From an uncultured bacterium (GTDB lineage: Bacteria > Fidelibacterota > Marinisomatia > Marinisomatales > Marinisomataceae), in NCBI GenBank assembly GCA_905182795.1, contig CAJJCZ010000016.1:1-34826 (forward strand): 34,826 nucleotides of DNA. The letters run 5' to 3'. Below the pieces are notes generated by a model, which was not told the origin of the DNA, made no database searches, and was given only the letters and a program-made list of their open reading frames with translations. The first letter of the stretch is position 1; each line of letters starts with the position of its first letter. The position numbers and the translations under genes were made by a program. Below, piece by piece: positions 26,815 to 34,826 of the stretch.

Positions 26815-27879
26815 ATGAATAAAGGCATATTTGAAAGAATTAGTAAAACAAATCATGAGCAAGTAGTCTACTGTAATGACAAAAGTTCTGGCTTAAAAGC
26901 GATTATAGCAATTCACAATACTGTTTTAGGTCCCGCACTAGGAGGATGCAGAATGTATCCCTATAAAAATGAAAATGATGCTTTGGTTGATGTTTTGAGA
27001 CTTTCGAGAGGAATGACATACAAAGCTTCAATAGCAAATTTAAATTTAGGTGGAGGTAAAGCAGTAATTATTGGAGACCCATCAACAGATAAGTCAGAAG
27101 TGCTTTTGAGATCTTTTGGAAAATTTGTAGAAAGTTTGAATGGAGCATATATTACAGCAGAAGATGTTGGGATGTCAGTACATGATATGGAGTTTATTAG
27201 AATGGAAACTAACCATGTTACTGGAATTAAAAGAGCTATGGGTGGGAGTGGAGATCCATCAATATTAACTGCATACGGTTTATTTGTGGGTATGCAGGCT
27301 GCACTAAAGAAAAGATTAGGCATAACTTCAATGAGAGATCTAAAGGTTGGAATACAAGGATTTGGAAAAGTAGGGTATAATCTATGTGGCCATCTCCAAA
27401 AAGCAGGTGCAATAATCTATGGCTATGATATAGATCAAGCAAAACTAGATGATGTGGTTAATACTTTTGGAGTTATACCTATATCAAACAAAGAATTAAT
27501 TTCTTTAGATCTTGATATATTTTCACCATGCGCTTTAGGCGCAGTGATCAATCCAGAAACAATTAAAAAATTAAAATGCTCTGTTATTGCTGGTGCAGCA
27601 AACAATCAACTAGAGGAAGAAGCTAGAGATTCAAAATTATTACTGAGCAAAAAAATAATGTATGTTCCCGACTATGTTATTAATGCTGGAGGATTAATAA
27701 ACGTTGCAAATGAGCTCCAAGGATATAATAAAGAAAAGGCTCGCTATCAAGTAGAGGGAATATATTATATTCTTATGAGGATATTTGACTATGCAGCAAC
27801 AAACAATATTTCAACTCTCGAAGCAGCAAATCTGCTTGCAGAAAGAAGAGTGAATGAATTTATTAAATGGCATCATTAA
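26815..27879 (+). CDS. Leucine/branched-chain amino acid dehydrogenase
   Basis: A 354-residue Glu/Leu/Phe/Val-family NAD dehydrogenase. It interconverts branched-chain amino acids and 2-oxo acids with release of ammonia. The catalytic block 'SRGMTYKASIANLNLGGGKAVI' supplies Lys70 and Lys82, and 'HNTVLGPALGGCRMYPY' forms the substrate pocket. The Rossmann motif is 'GIQGFGKVG'. Its length and the 'LGPALGGCR' form match leucine dehydrogenase better than glutamate dehydrogenase (usually over 410). Start choice: ATG at 26815 with AAAGGAA ahead; an upstream in-frame ATG at 26776 lies in phoH and adds a basic 13-residue leader unlike the family. The stop overlaps nusB. Confidence 0.88.
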   Translation: MNKGIFERISKTNHEQVVYCNDKSSGLKAIIAIHNTVLGPALGGCRMYPYKNENDALVDVLRLSRGMTYKASIANLNLGGGKAVIIGDPSTDKSEVLLRSFGKFVESLNGAYITAEDVGMSVHDMEFIRMETNHVTGIKRAMGGSGDPSILTAYGLFVGMQAALKKRLGITSMRDLKVGIQGFGKVGYNLCGHLQKAGAIIYGYDIDQAKLDDVVNTFGVIPISNKELISLDLDIFSPCALGAVINPETIKKLKCSVIAGAANNQLEEEARDSKLLLSKKIMYVPDYVINAGGLINVANELQGYNKEKARYQVEGIYYILMRIFDYAATNNISTLEAANLLAERRVNEFIKWHH

Positions 27880-28295
27880 TGAGCAAAAAACAACATAGAA
27901 AGAAAGCTAGAGAAGCAGTATTACAAGCTTTATATGCAAAGCATGTGTCTAATGAAGATGAAAAAAAAGTGCTACATGATATTAATGAACGCTATCAATT
28001 TGATAAGCCAACAAAGAAATTTGTGAATGAATTGTTTAAATCTACAATCAAGAACTGCGATAGTTTGGATAAAAAAATTGAAGCCTCACTAGAGAATTGG
28101 ACACTTGATAGAATTAATATTATTGATAGATTAATCATGCAGATGTCAATATGTGAAATGTCACTTATGCAACATTATGATATATCATACAAAGTCACTA
28201 TTAGTTCTGCTATAGAAAATGCTAAAAAGTTTAGCTCAGAAGATAGCACTGCATTCGTAAATGGAGTGTTAGACTCCGTTTATAAAAAATTATAA
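27879..28295 (+). CDS. nusB: Transcription antitermination factor NusB
   Basis: A 138-residue all-helical RNA-binding protein that, with NusE/S10, binds boxA in rRNA leaders. The basic N-terminus 'KKQHRKKAREAVLQALYA' is the classic NusB start, and 'NWTLDRINIIDRLIMQMSICEM' and 'SSAIENAKKFSSEDSTAFVNGVLDSVYKKL' are the family's later helices. I chose the ATG at 27879, which forms TAATG with the preceding stop; an ATG at 27867 would add MASL and is possible. secA follows after 5 bases. Confidence 0.93.
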   Translation: MSKKQHRKKAREAVLQALYAKHVSNEDEKKVLHDINERYQFDKPTKKFVNELFKSTIKNCDSLDKKIEASLENWTLDRINIIDRLIMQMSICEMSLMQHYDISYKVTISSAIENAKKFSSEDSTAFVNGVLDSVYKKL

Positions 28296-28300
28296 TTAAT

Positions 28301-31300
28301 ATGAGCTTATTAACAAAAATATTTGGTACAAAATCTGGGAGAGAAATTAAACAGATTAAACCTTTAGTTGATCAGATTAACAATCTATATGATTCATTGG
28401 AAGGAAAAGATGAATCCTATCTAGCGGAAAGAACTCGCGAATTACAACAGACTGTACAACAAGAGATTCAGGCTATAGAAGATAAAAAATTAAAAGATAT
28501 TACCGATAGAAAAGAAGTACAAAAAATACGTACAGAAATTGAAAAAGAAGTACTTGATAATATTTTAGTAGAGGCATTTGCTTTAGTCAAACACGCTTCT
28601 CGATTGTTATGTGGAAAAAATTGGACAGTTGTTGGTCAAAAAATTGAATGGGAAATGATTCCCTATGATGAGCAATTGATTGGTGGAGTTGTTCTTCATC
28701 AAGGAAAGATTTCTGAGATGAAAACTGGAGAAGGAAAAACGCTAGTTGCAACGATGCCTATTTATCTAAATGCTTTATCTGGCAGAGGAGTCCATGTTGT
28801 GACTGTTAATGATTATTTAGCACAGCGAGATTCGGAATGGATGGGTAAGGTTTTTGAGATATTAGGTATGTCTGTTGGACATATTTTAAATTCAATGACT
28901 CCAGATCAAAGAAAAAAAGCTTATAGTTGCGATGTTACATATGGAACTAATAATGAATTTGGATTTGACTATTTAAGAGATAACATGACCATTGATTCCG
29001 AGTATTTGGTACAAAGACCTCATCATTATGCTATAGTAGATGAAGTAGATAGTGTCTTAGTGGATGAGGCCAGAACTCCTTTGATTATTTCAGGTCCAGT
29101 AGAGACTAAAATTAATCAATCTTATATAGATTTAAGTTCCCCTGTAAAAACTCTAGTTAGGCAACAAAAGCAGTTAGTCTCTGAATTAGTAGCAAAAGCA
29201 GAAGAAATTTTAAGGATTGATTCTCCATCAGAAGATCAGCGTTATGATGCTGGCTTACTTTTATTAAAAGCAAAAAAAGGATTACCGAAAGATGGCAAAT
29301 TACAAGAATTATTTCAAGAACAAGGAACGTTAAAATTAATGAATAGTGTTGAATCTGAATATATTGCAGATAAAAAATTACATGAGCTTGATGAAGATTT
29401 ATATTTTGGTATAGATGAGCAATCAAATAGCGTAGATCTTTCAGATAAAGGTAGACTAGCTTTATCCCCAGATAATGTTGAAGCATTTACAATTCCTGAT
29501 TTGGGAGAAATGTTAAGCGATATCGATGAAAGCAATTTATCTGATGATCAAAAAAAGCTAAATAAAGAAAAAGCATACCAATTACACTCTCAAAGAAGCG
29601 GTAAAATTCACTATTTAAATCAATTACTTAAAGCATATACATTATTTGATAAAGATGTAGAGTATGTAGTACAGAATGGGCAAGTATTAATTGTGGATGA
29701 ATTTACAGGAAGAGTATTGCCTGGAAGAAGATTTAGTGGAGGACTCCATCAGGCATTAGAAGCAAAAGAAAATGTTAAGATTGAAAAAGAAACTCAAACC
29801 TTAGCTTCAATTACTATTCAAAATTATTTTAGAATGTATGATAAATTATCTGGAATGACAGGTACTGCTGATACTGAAGCAGCAGAATTTGAAAAAATTT
29901 ATAATCTAGGTGTCACGGTTATTCCAACTCATCGCCCTATTGCTAGAAAAGATTTTAACGATGCTATTTATAAATCAATGCATGCAAAGTATAAGGCGGT
30001 TATTAATGAGGTAGGTGATTACTTCAAAAAAGGACAACCAGTTTTAATTGGAACAATCTCAGTAGAAGTTTCAGAGCTGTTATCAAAAATGTTAAAACAA
30101 AAAGGAATACCACATAATGTATTGAATGCTAAGCAGCATCAGAGTGAAGCTGAAATTGTAGCGCAAGCAGGACTAAAAAATGCTATTACTATTGCAACAA
30201 ATATGGCAGGAAGAGGAACTGATATAAAATTAGGTCCAGGAGTAGAAGAATTAGGCGGATTACATATCATTGGTACTGCACGACATGAATCAAGACGTAT
30301 TGATTTGCAGTTACGCGGTCGATCTGGTAGACAAGGAGACAGTGGTTCATCAAAATTCTATATTTCCCTAGAAGATGATTTAATGCGACTGTTCAATATG
30401 GATAAACTTGCTTCATATATGGATAGACTTGCAATGGATGAAGATCAAGAGCTAAGTGCTGGTATGTTAAACCGTGGTGTAAGTAATGCTCAGAAGAAAG
30501 TTGAAGAAAGAAATTTTGGTATGCGTAAGCATTTACTAGAATATGACGATGTTTTAAATCAGCAAAGAGAAATTATTTATGAATTAAGAAATAAAGCACT
30601 ATTATCAGATTCAATTAAATCTTCAATTGATGAATTTATTGATGATTTTATCTACGATTTATTTGAGCCATTAGATATCAAGCATATAAAAGATTGGGAT
30701 TGGGCTGCGTTAAATCAAGAATTGAATGCACACTTATTGATTGATATAAATCAATCTGATTTTGAAGAAAAAAATAATAAAGAAGAGATATTAAATATTA
30801 TTCTGAAAAAAGCATTAGGGTACTATAATAAAAAAGAAGAACTCATACCAGAAGAGTTATTACGTAAGCTTGAAAAGTTTGTGGTATTAAGAACTATCGA
30901 TGAAAAATGGCGTAATCATTTATTAGGGATGGATCAATTAAGAGAGGGTATTGGTTTAAGGGCATTTGGACAAAAAAATCCTTTAATAGAATATAAAGGA
31001 GAAGCATATACTTTTTTTCAAGATCTTATGGTAAGTCTGCGAGCTTCAATCGTACAACGTGTCTATCATGCACAGATTAGTGAAAATGCTCGTCCAAAAG
31101 AAACGTCACCTCTTCAAAAAAATATTCAATTAACCCATGCAAATCCAAAAGACAATCCTCTGCCAAAATCAAAAAATGCTCCCAATATTAATGTAGAAGA
31201 TAAAGTTGGTAGAAATGATAAAATAAAAGTATTATCTCCATCAGGAGAAGAAGTAGAAATTAAATTTAAAAAATTAGAATCTTATTTACTGAAGGGGTAT

Positions 31301-31312
31301 ACACGTGTCTGA
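28301..31312 (+). CDS. secA: Preprotein translocase ATPase SecA (long, FCB-type)
   Basis: A 1003-residue motor that drives exported chains through SecYEG. Walker A 'GEGKT' is at 143-147, 'IVDEVDSVLVDEARTPLIISG' is Walker B plus the next motif, and 'ATNMAGRGTDIKLGPGVEELGGLHIIGTARHESRRIDLQLRGRSGRQGD' is the second nucleotide-binding fold. It is about 100 residues longer than E. coli SecA (901): an extra, largely helical, Lys/Glu/Leu-rich stretch lies around 265-390, before 'VEYVVQNGQVLIVDEFTGR', as in Bacteroidota and relatives. The C-terminal zinc/SecB-binding cysteine motif is absent; the protein ends in a Lys/Asn/Pro-rich linker and 'KLESYLLKGYTRV'. The stop overlaps the next gene by 8 bases. 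Confidence 0.98.
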   Translation: MSLLTKIFGTKSGREIKQIKPLVDQINNLYDSLEGKDESYLAERTRELQQTVQQEIQAIEDKKLKDITDRKEVQKIRTEIEKEVLDNILVEAFALVKHASRLLCGKNWTVVGQKIEWEMIPYDEQLIGGVVLHQGKISEMKTGEGKTLVATMPIYLNALSGRGVHVVTVNDYLAQRDSEWMGKVFEILGMSVGHILNSMTPDQRKKAYSCDVTYGTNNEFGFDYLRDNMTIDSEYLVQRPHHYAIVDEVDSVLVDEARTPLIISGPVETKINQSYIDLSSPVKTLVRQQKQLVSELVAKAEEILRIDSPSEDQRYDAGLLLLKAKKGLPKDGKLQELFQEQGTLKLMNSVESEYIADKKLHELDEDLYFGIDEQSNSVDLSDKGRLALSPDNVEAFTIPDLGEMLSDIDESNLSDDQKKLNKEKAYQLHSQRSGKIHYLNQLLKAYTLFDKDVEYVVQNGQVLIVDEFTGRVLPGRRFSGGLHQALEAKENVKIEKETQTLASITIQNYFRMYDKLSGMTGTADTEAAEFEKIYNLGVTVIPTHRPIARKDFNDAIYKSMHAKYKAVINEVGDYFKKGQPVLIGTISVEVSELLSKMLKQKGIPHNVLNAKQHQSEAEIVAQAGLKNAITIATNMAGRGTDIKLGPGVEELGGLHIIGTARHESRRIDLQLRGRSGRQGDSGSSKFYISLEDDLMRLFNMDKLASYMDRLAMDEDQELSAGMLNRGVSNAQKKVEERNFGMRKHLLEYDDVLNQQREIIYELRNKALLSDSIKSSIDEFIDDFIYDLFEPLDIKHIKDWDWAALNQELNAHLLIDINQSDFEEKNNKEEILNIILKKALGYYNKKEELIPEELLRKLEKFVVLRTIDEKWRNHLLGMDQLREGIGLRAFGQKNPLIEYKGEAYTFFQDLMVSLRASIVQRVYHAQISENARPKETSPLQKNIQLTHANPKDNPLPKSKNAPNINVEDKVGRNDKIKVLSPSGEEVEIKFKKLESYLLKGYTRV

Positions 31313-32477
31313 TAAAAAAAATAAATTACATTTTTCAACAAAATCTATTCATGTTGGGAACAAAATTGATGAAACTGGAGCTGCTGTTACTCCAATTCAT
31401 TTTACATCCACTTTTAGACAACCTACTTTTGCTAGTACAGAAAAGTATGTTTATTCTAGAGTTGGAAGTCCAACATTAGCAGCTTTAGAAGAAAATTTAG
31501 CTATGTTAGAAAATGCTAAATATGCTTATGCATTTTCTTCTGGAATGGCAGCAATGACTGCAATTTTTATGATGTTCAAGCCAGGAGATCATGTTTTAAT
31601 TTCACGCAATGTATACGGAGGTGTTTTCAGATTAGTAACGAAAGTTCTAAATGATAATAAAGTAGATTTTGAATTTATTGATACAACAAACCTAGATACA
31701 GTTGCTAACGCAATTAAAGATAATACAAAATTAATTCATCTCGAAACTCCAAGCAATCCTTTGTTAGAGTTAGCTGATATAGAAAAAATTTCAACTTTAG
31801 CACATAAAAATAATGTTTTAGTCAGTGTTGATAATACTTTTATGGGCTCTTATGGACAAAGACCATTAGATCTAGGCGCAGATATTGTAATGCATAGTAC
31901 AACAAAGTTTTTGAGTGGACACTCTGATGTATTGAGTGGTGCATTAATGATTAATAATGATATAGCATCTGAAAAAATAACATTAATTCAGAATACTGGA
32001 GGGGCACTTCCTAGTCCATTTGATGCATGGTTACTTTTGAGATCAGTAAAGACGCTATCTGTTAGGGTGGAAAAGCAGTTTGAGAATGCTGGTAAAATTG
32101 CTAGATGGTTAGACGATAATCCTAAGGTTACAAGAGTGATTTATCCAGGATTAGAATCTCATAAACAATTTGATTTAGCAACAAAACAACATTCTTCTCC
32201 AGATGGTGATCCAGTATATGGAAGCATGATTTCTTTTGAACTAGATCAATCCATTAATCTCGATAGCTTTGCAAAGAAATTAAGCATTATTACATTAGCT
32301 GAAAGTTTGGGTGGAGTTAAAAGTTTAATATCTTGCCCTTATTCTATGACTCATGCTTCTGTACCACATGATGAGAAAATAGAGTTAGGAATAACGCCTA
32401 ACCTATTAAGATTTTCTGTTGGTATTGAGCATGTAGATGATTTAATTTCAGAACTTGATTTTGCAATGAATCTATAA
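31305..32477 (+). CDS. Cys/Met metabolism PLP enzyme (cystathionine gamma-lyase/synthase or methionine gamma-lyase type)
   Basis: A 390-residue fold-type I PLP enzyme of trans-sulfuration. It carries 'YSRVGSPT' (50-57), 'FSSGMAAMTA' (77-86), 'VYGG' with Tyr104, 'SVDNTFMG' with Asp176, and the Schiff-base Lys201 in 'HSTTKFLSGHSD'. The C-terminal part includes 'SLGGVKSLISCPYSMTHASVP' and ends with 'LRFSVGIEHVDDLISELDFAM'. The family mixes gamma-synthases, beta/gamma-lyases and methionine gamma-lyase, and the exact reaction cannot be fixed by eye. It starts with GTG at 31305 behind a GAAGGGG ribosome site and overlaps secA by 8 bases. A weak terminator follows. Confidence 0.9.
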   Translation: MSDKKNKLHFSTKSIHVGNKIDETGAAVTPIHFTSTFRQPTFASTEKYVYSRVGSPTLAALEENLAMLENAKYAYAFSSGMAAMTAIFMMFKPGDHVLISRNVYGGVFRLVTKVLNDNKVDFEFIDTTNLDTVANAIKDNTKLIHLETPSNPLLELADIEKISTLAHKNNVLVSVDNTFMGSYGQRPLDLGADIVMHSTTKFLSGHSDVLSGALMINNDIASEKITLIQNTGGALPSPFDAWLLLRSVKTLSVRVEKQFENAGKIARWLDDNPKVTRVIYPGLESHKQFDLATKQHSSPDGDPVYGSMISFELDQSINLDSFAKKLSIITLAESLGGVKSLISCPYSMTHASVPHDEKIELGITPNLLRFSVGIEHVDDLISELDFAMNL

Positions 32478-32505
32478 TTAACGCTTTTTTTAGTTAATTC
32501 TTTTT
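32476..32505 (+). terminator. Weak AT-rich intrinsic terminator
   Basis: AATTAAC (32476-32482) pairs with GTTAATT (32492-32498) around a 9-base loop and is followed by CTTTTTAT. The stem is nearly all A-T, so termination is likely partial. It starts inside the stop codon region of the PLP enzyme gene. Confidence 0.4.
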
Positions 32506-32523
32506 ATATTGGTAAAAATATAT

Positions 32524-32605
32524 GCCGTGGTGGCGGAATTGGTAGACGCGCTGGTCTTAGGAACCAGTATCGTAAGATGTGAAGGTTCGAGTCCTTTCCA
32601 CGGTA
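32524..32605 (+). tRNA. tRNA-Leu (anticodon TAG)
   Basis: An 82-base class II tRNA. The acceptor arm GCCGTGG pairs with CCACGGT (one G-U), with discriminator A. The anticodon arm CTGGT/ACCAG has loop CTTAGGA with TAG at 32558-32560. The variable arm is extended (TATCGTAAGATGT), as expected for Leu, and the T loop is TTCGAGT. CCA is not encoded. A permease ATG follows only 3 bases after the discriminator. Confidence 0.96.
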
Positions 32606-32608
32606 CTT

Positions 32609-34414
32609 ATGGAAATTATATTCCTAGTTGTTATAATTCTGACAGCATTAGTGCTTTTTATTACAGAATTATTTCCAATAGATGTAACAGCTCTACTGGT
32701 TCTTGGGTTGTTGCTAGTCCTCGGACTATTTAGTCCAGCTGGGATTACTCCGGCTGAGGGTCTTGCTGGATTTTCTAATCCTGCTGTCATTACTATTGCT
32801 TGTCTTTTTGTGATGAGTTATGCACTACAGAAATCCCATATCCTAGAATATGTTATTATCAATATTAATAAATTAATTGATAAGTCTAGAATTTTAGGAA
32901 TGTTTGCTTATTTATTCTTTATTGGTATTGCTTCTGCAGTTGTAAATAACACAGCAATTGTAGCAATATTCATGCCTGTTACTATCCGACTGGCAGATAA
33001 ATATAATATTAGTCCTTCTAAGGTACTGATTCCATTGAGCTATGCAGCCATTTTAGGTGGAACATTAACATTAGTAGGAACCTCTACAAACTTAATTGTT
33101 AACTCAATATTGATAGACACTTCAGGAGGATCAGTATCACTAGGAATGCTTGAATTTGCAAAATTTGGAATCATCAAATTTGCAATAGGTCTAGTATATA
33201 TTTTTACTATTGGGCATAAGTTGCTTCCTTCTAGGGTAGCAAAATCTTCAAGTATTGAAGGATATAGTTTGGATGGATATTTAACAGAATTTAGAATTAA
33301 TGAAAATTCCCCTTTATGTGGTAAAACTTTATTGGATAGAAAAATTAATGAAAATTATGATGTTATTGTTTTAGATGTATTACGAGGTGGTGAGATTATT
33401 GCCTCTAATTTAAGAAACTTAGAATTAAAACAAGATGACGTTCTATTTGTGAAAGGTTCTTTCGAAAACTTTCAACGCTTAAAAGAAATTGAAAATTTAG
33501 CTCTTTTAACTGATGAAAAACTTACACAAGAGGAGCTAGAGCAAGAAGACCATATATTAGCAGAGTGTCTAATTACTGATAACTCTGAACTTATTGGACA
33601 AACTCTTCAAGAGGCAAATTTTAGAAGATCCTTTGGTAGCTTTGTTCTAGCAATTCGTAGAGAAGGTGAAGTTATTCGACGAAAATTAGCACATTTTATT
33701 TTAAAGCCATTTGATACTTTGTTAGTATACGGACCTAAAGATCGTATCAATGAACTTGCTTCTAGAGAAGGATTTATTGTATTAGGGAAAGTAGATGCAA
33801 AGCTTGATAGTCATCCCTTGTGGTGGTTAAGTATCGCTACAATTCTATGTGCTGTAGGTTTAGCTATTTTTAACATTGTTCCTATTGCGGTTGGAGTTAT
33901 TCTTGGAGTAATTACACTGCTATTAGCTAGAGTTATTACACCTCAAGAGGCTTACTCATCTATTCATTGGCAGGTTATTATAGTTATCGCAGCTTTTTTA
34001 CCAATGGGAGTTGCTATTCAACGTACAGGTTTAGATGTTATTATAGGTAATGGAATAGGGAGTATAGTCAATTTATTTCCTGAACATCTCACTCCATATT
34101 TTCTGTTAGCTGTTATTTATTTGATTACAATGATATTAACAGAAATTGCATCTAATGCAGCTACTGCAATTATTATGACACCAATTACTTTAACATTAGC
34201 AGCAAGCTTTGGGTTTGATCCAAAGCCATTTATTTTTGCTGTATGTTATGCTGCATCAGCATCTTTCATTACTCCGGTAGGCTATCAGACAAACTTGATG
34301 GTATATGGTCCTGGAGGATATAGGTATTCTGACTACATTAAGGTAGGACTTCCTTTAGGTATTATTTTATGGATTGTTTCTGTATTGGTTATTCCAATGA
34401 TCTGGCCTTTTTAA
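32609..34414 (+). CDS. SLC13/DASS-type permease with two TrkA-C (RCK_C) domains
   Basis: A 601-residue inner-membrane transporter. N-terminal helices (about 1-205) include 'FSNPAVITIACLFVMSYAL', 'SAVVNNTAIVAIFMPV' and 'GGTLTLVGTSTNLIVNS', the SNT-type substrate/sodium motif of DASS proteins. Two soluble TrkA-C domains follow (about 215-295 and 305-390), each with an 'LC/LIGKT(L)' start and a 'DDVLFVKG' or 'DTLLVYGP' strand. The C-terminal helices hold a second motif, 'TEIASNAATAIIMTPI' and 'SFITPVGYQTNLMVYGPGGY'. The likely substrate is a dicarboxylate, sulfate or similar anion. The open frame extends upstream into tRNA-Leu (to 32579), but the ATG at 32609 is the sensible start. There is no room for a ribosome site outside the tRNA. 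Confidence 0.88.
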   Translation: MEIIFLVVIILTALVLFITELFPIDVTALLVLGLLLVLGLFSPAGITPAEGLAGFSNPAVITIACLFVMSYALQKSHILEYVIININKLIDKSRILGMFAYLFFIGIASAVVNNTAIVAIFMPVTIRLADKYNISPSKVLIPLSYAAILGGTLTLVGTSTNLIVNSILIDTSGGSVSLGMLEFAKFGIIKFAIGLVYIFTIGHKLLPSRVAKSSSIEGYSLDGYLTEFRINENSPLCGKTLLDRKINENYDVIVLDVLRGGEIIASNLRNLELKQDDVLFVKGSFENFQRLKEIENLALLTDEKLTQEELEQEDHILAECLITDNSELIGQTLQEANFRRSFGSFVLAIRREGEVIRRKLAHFILKPFDTLLVYGPKDRINELASREGFIVLGKVDAKLDSHPLWWLSIATILCAVGLAIFNIVPIAVGVILGVITLLLARVITPQEAYSSIHWQVIIVIAAFLPMGVAIQRTGLDVIIGNGIGSIVNLFPEHLTPYFLLAVIYLITMILTEIASNAATAIIMTPITLTLAASFGFDPKPFIFAVCYAASASFITPVGYQTNLMVYGPGGYRYSDYIKVGLPLGIILWIVSVLVIPMIWPF

Positions 34415-34665
34415 TGTTTAAAGATTTAGACAGCTGGGAATATGAAAATAAAGCTATCTCAAAAACGTTTGAGTTTTCATCATATTTATCTGGCGTAAAC
34501 TTTCTTAGTAAGGTGGCTTCTTTAGCTGAGGAACTCAATCATCATCCAGACATGACATTAACCTGGTGTAAGGTGCATATAGTGCTCACAACGCATGATA
34601 GTGGCGATGTAACAGATAAAGATGTGGCATTAGCTAAATTATGTGATCAACATTTCAAGGGCTAG
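34414..34665 (+). CDS. Pterin-4a-carbinolamine dehydratase
   Basis: An 83-residue protein that dehydrates 4a-hydroxy-tetrahydropterin, recycling the pterin cofactor of aromatic amino acid hydroxylases; in bacteria it may also act in other pterin routes. The signature is clear: 'ELNHHPDMTLTWCKVHIVLTTHDSGDVTDKDVALA', which gives the active-site His-His-Pro, the Trp, the second His in TTH and the closing Asp. It starts at the ATG in TAATG overlapping the permease stop by one base; the frame is open farther upstream into the permease gene, but those residues do not fit the family. It is slightly shorter than most members at the N-terminus. Confidence 0.9.
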   Translation: MFKDLDSWEYENKAISKTFEFSSYLSGVNFLSKVASLAEELNHHPDMTLTWCKVHIVLTTHDSGDVTDKDVALAKLCDQHFKG

Positions 34666-34667
34666 TA

Positions 34668-34826
34668 TTGAGATACCTAGTATTAGTATCATTACTTTGG
34701 TCGTTTTCATTTGGAATTATTAAATATGGTCTATCCGGCGTAGATCCTTTTTTTATTAGTTATGCTAGAAATTTGATTGCACTGGTCTTTTTCACTTCAA
34801 TTTCTCTTTATCAGTTCAAGAAATTT
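34668..34826 (+). CDS. EamA/DMT-family permease, N-terminal fragment cut by the window end
   Basis: Fifty-three codons are open from a TTG at 34668, 2 bases after the dehydratase stop, to the last base. 'LVSLLWSFSFGIIKYGL' and 'VDPFFISYARNLIALVFF' are the first two helices of an EamA repeat, comparable to the start of the minus-strand permease at 8978-9859. AGGG lies just ahead of the TTG. No other start exists between the dehydratase stop and the first helix. The rest of the gene is outside the window. Confidence 0.75.
   Translation, partial: MRYLVLVSLLWSFSFGIIKYGLSGVDPFFISYARNLIALVFFTSISLYQFKKF

Overview
The window is AT-rich, densely coded DNA with short gaps, many start/stop overlaps and few strong Shine-Dalgarno sites. 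Gene content is free-living Gram-negative: lipoproteins with lipoboxes, an outer-membrane barrel, SecDF and an F-type ATP synthase. SecA (1003 residues) is long because of an extra helical stretch inside the motor region, a feature of the FCB group. ATP synthase epsilon is short, and AspRS has a histidine typical of the non-discriminating form. Together with the small-genome style this suggests a marine FCB-related bacterium such as Candidatus Marinimicrobia (SAR406/Fidelibacterota). The lineage is an inference, not proven here.

Region 1 (1-7820, + strand): the end of an unrecognised gene, tRNA-Asn, and a 339-base non-coding stretch. That stretch holds a good sigma-70-type promoter followed by three tandem copies (about 70-base period) of a structured RNA motif. 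The leader precedes a PiT-like phosphate permease. Then come an SDR oxidoreductase, an FKBP lipoprotein, a phosphate-porin-like barrel, a beta-propeller phytase-like lipoprotein, a GPH/MelB-type symporter and an SGNH hydrolase. I read much of this as a candidate phosphorus or phosphoester scavenging locus. The repeated leader RNA is the strongest candidate for an undescribed element.

Region 2 (7802-14796): tRNA-Arg (minus), then a 75-residue two-repeat protein with its own promoter, strong ribosome site and terminator. The minus strand carries DUF502, an EamA permease, secF, secD, and kbl with a threonine dehydrogenase (threonine to glycine plus acetyl-CoA).

Region 3 (14858-32477, + strand): a nearly gapless run of parA, parB, M23 peptidase, bactofilin, atpI/Z, atpB-E-F-H-A-G-D-C, aspS, phoH, a leucine-dehydrogenase-type gene, nusB, secA and a Cys/Met PLP enzyme. 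It joins chromosome segregation, cell-shape scaffold, energy, translation and secretion genes.

Region 4 (32476-34826): a weak terminator, tRNA-Leu, an SLC13-type permease whose start codon lies 3 bases after the tRNA, pterin-4a-carbinolamine dehydratase, and the start of a second EamA permease that runs off the end.
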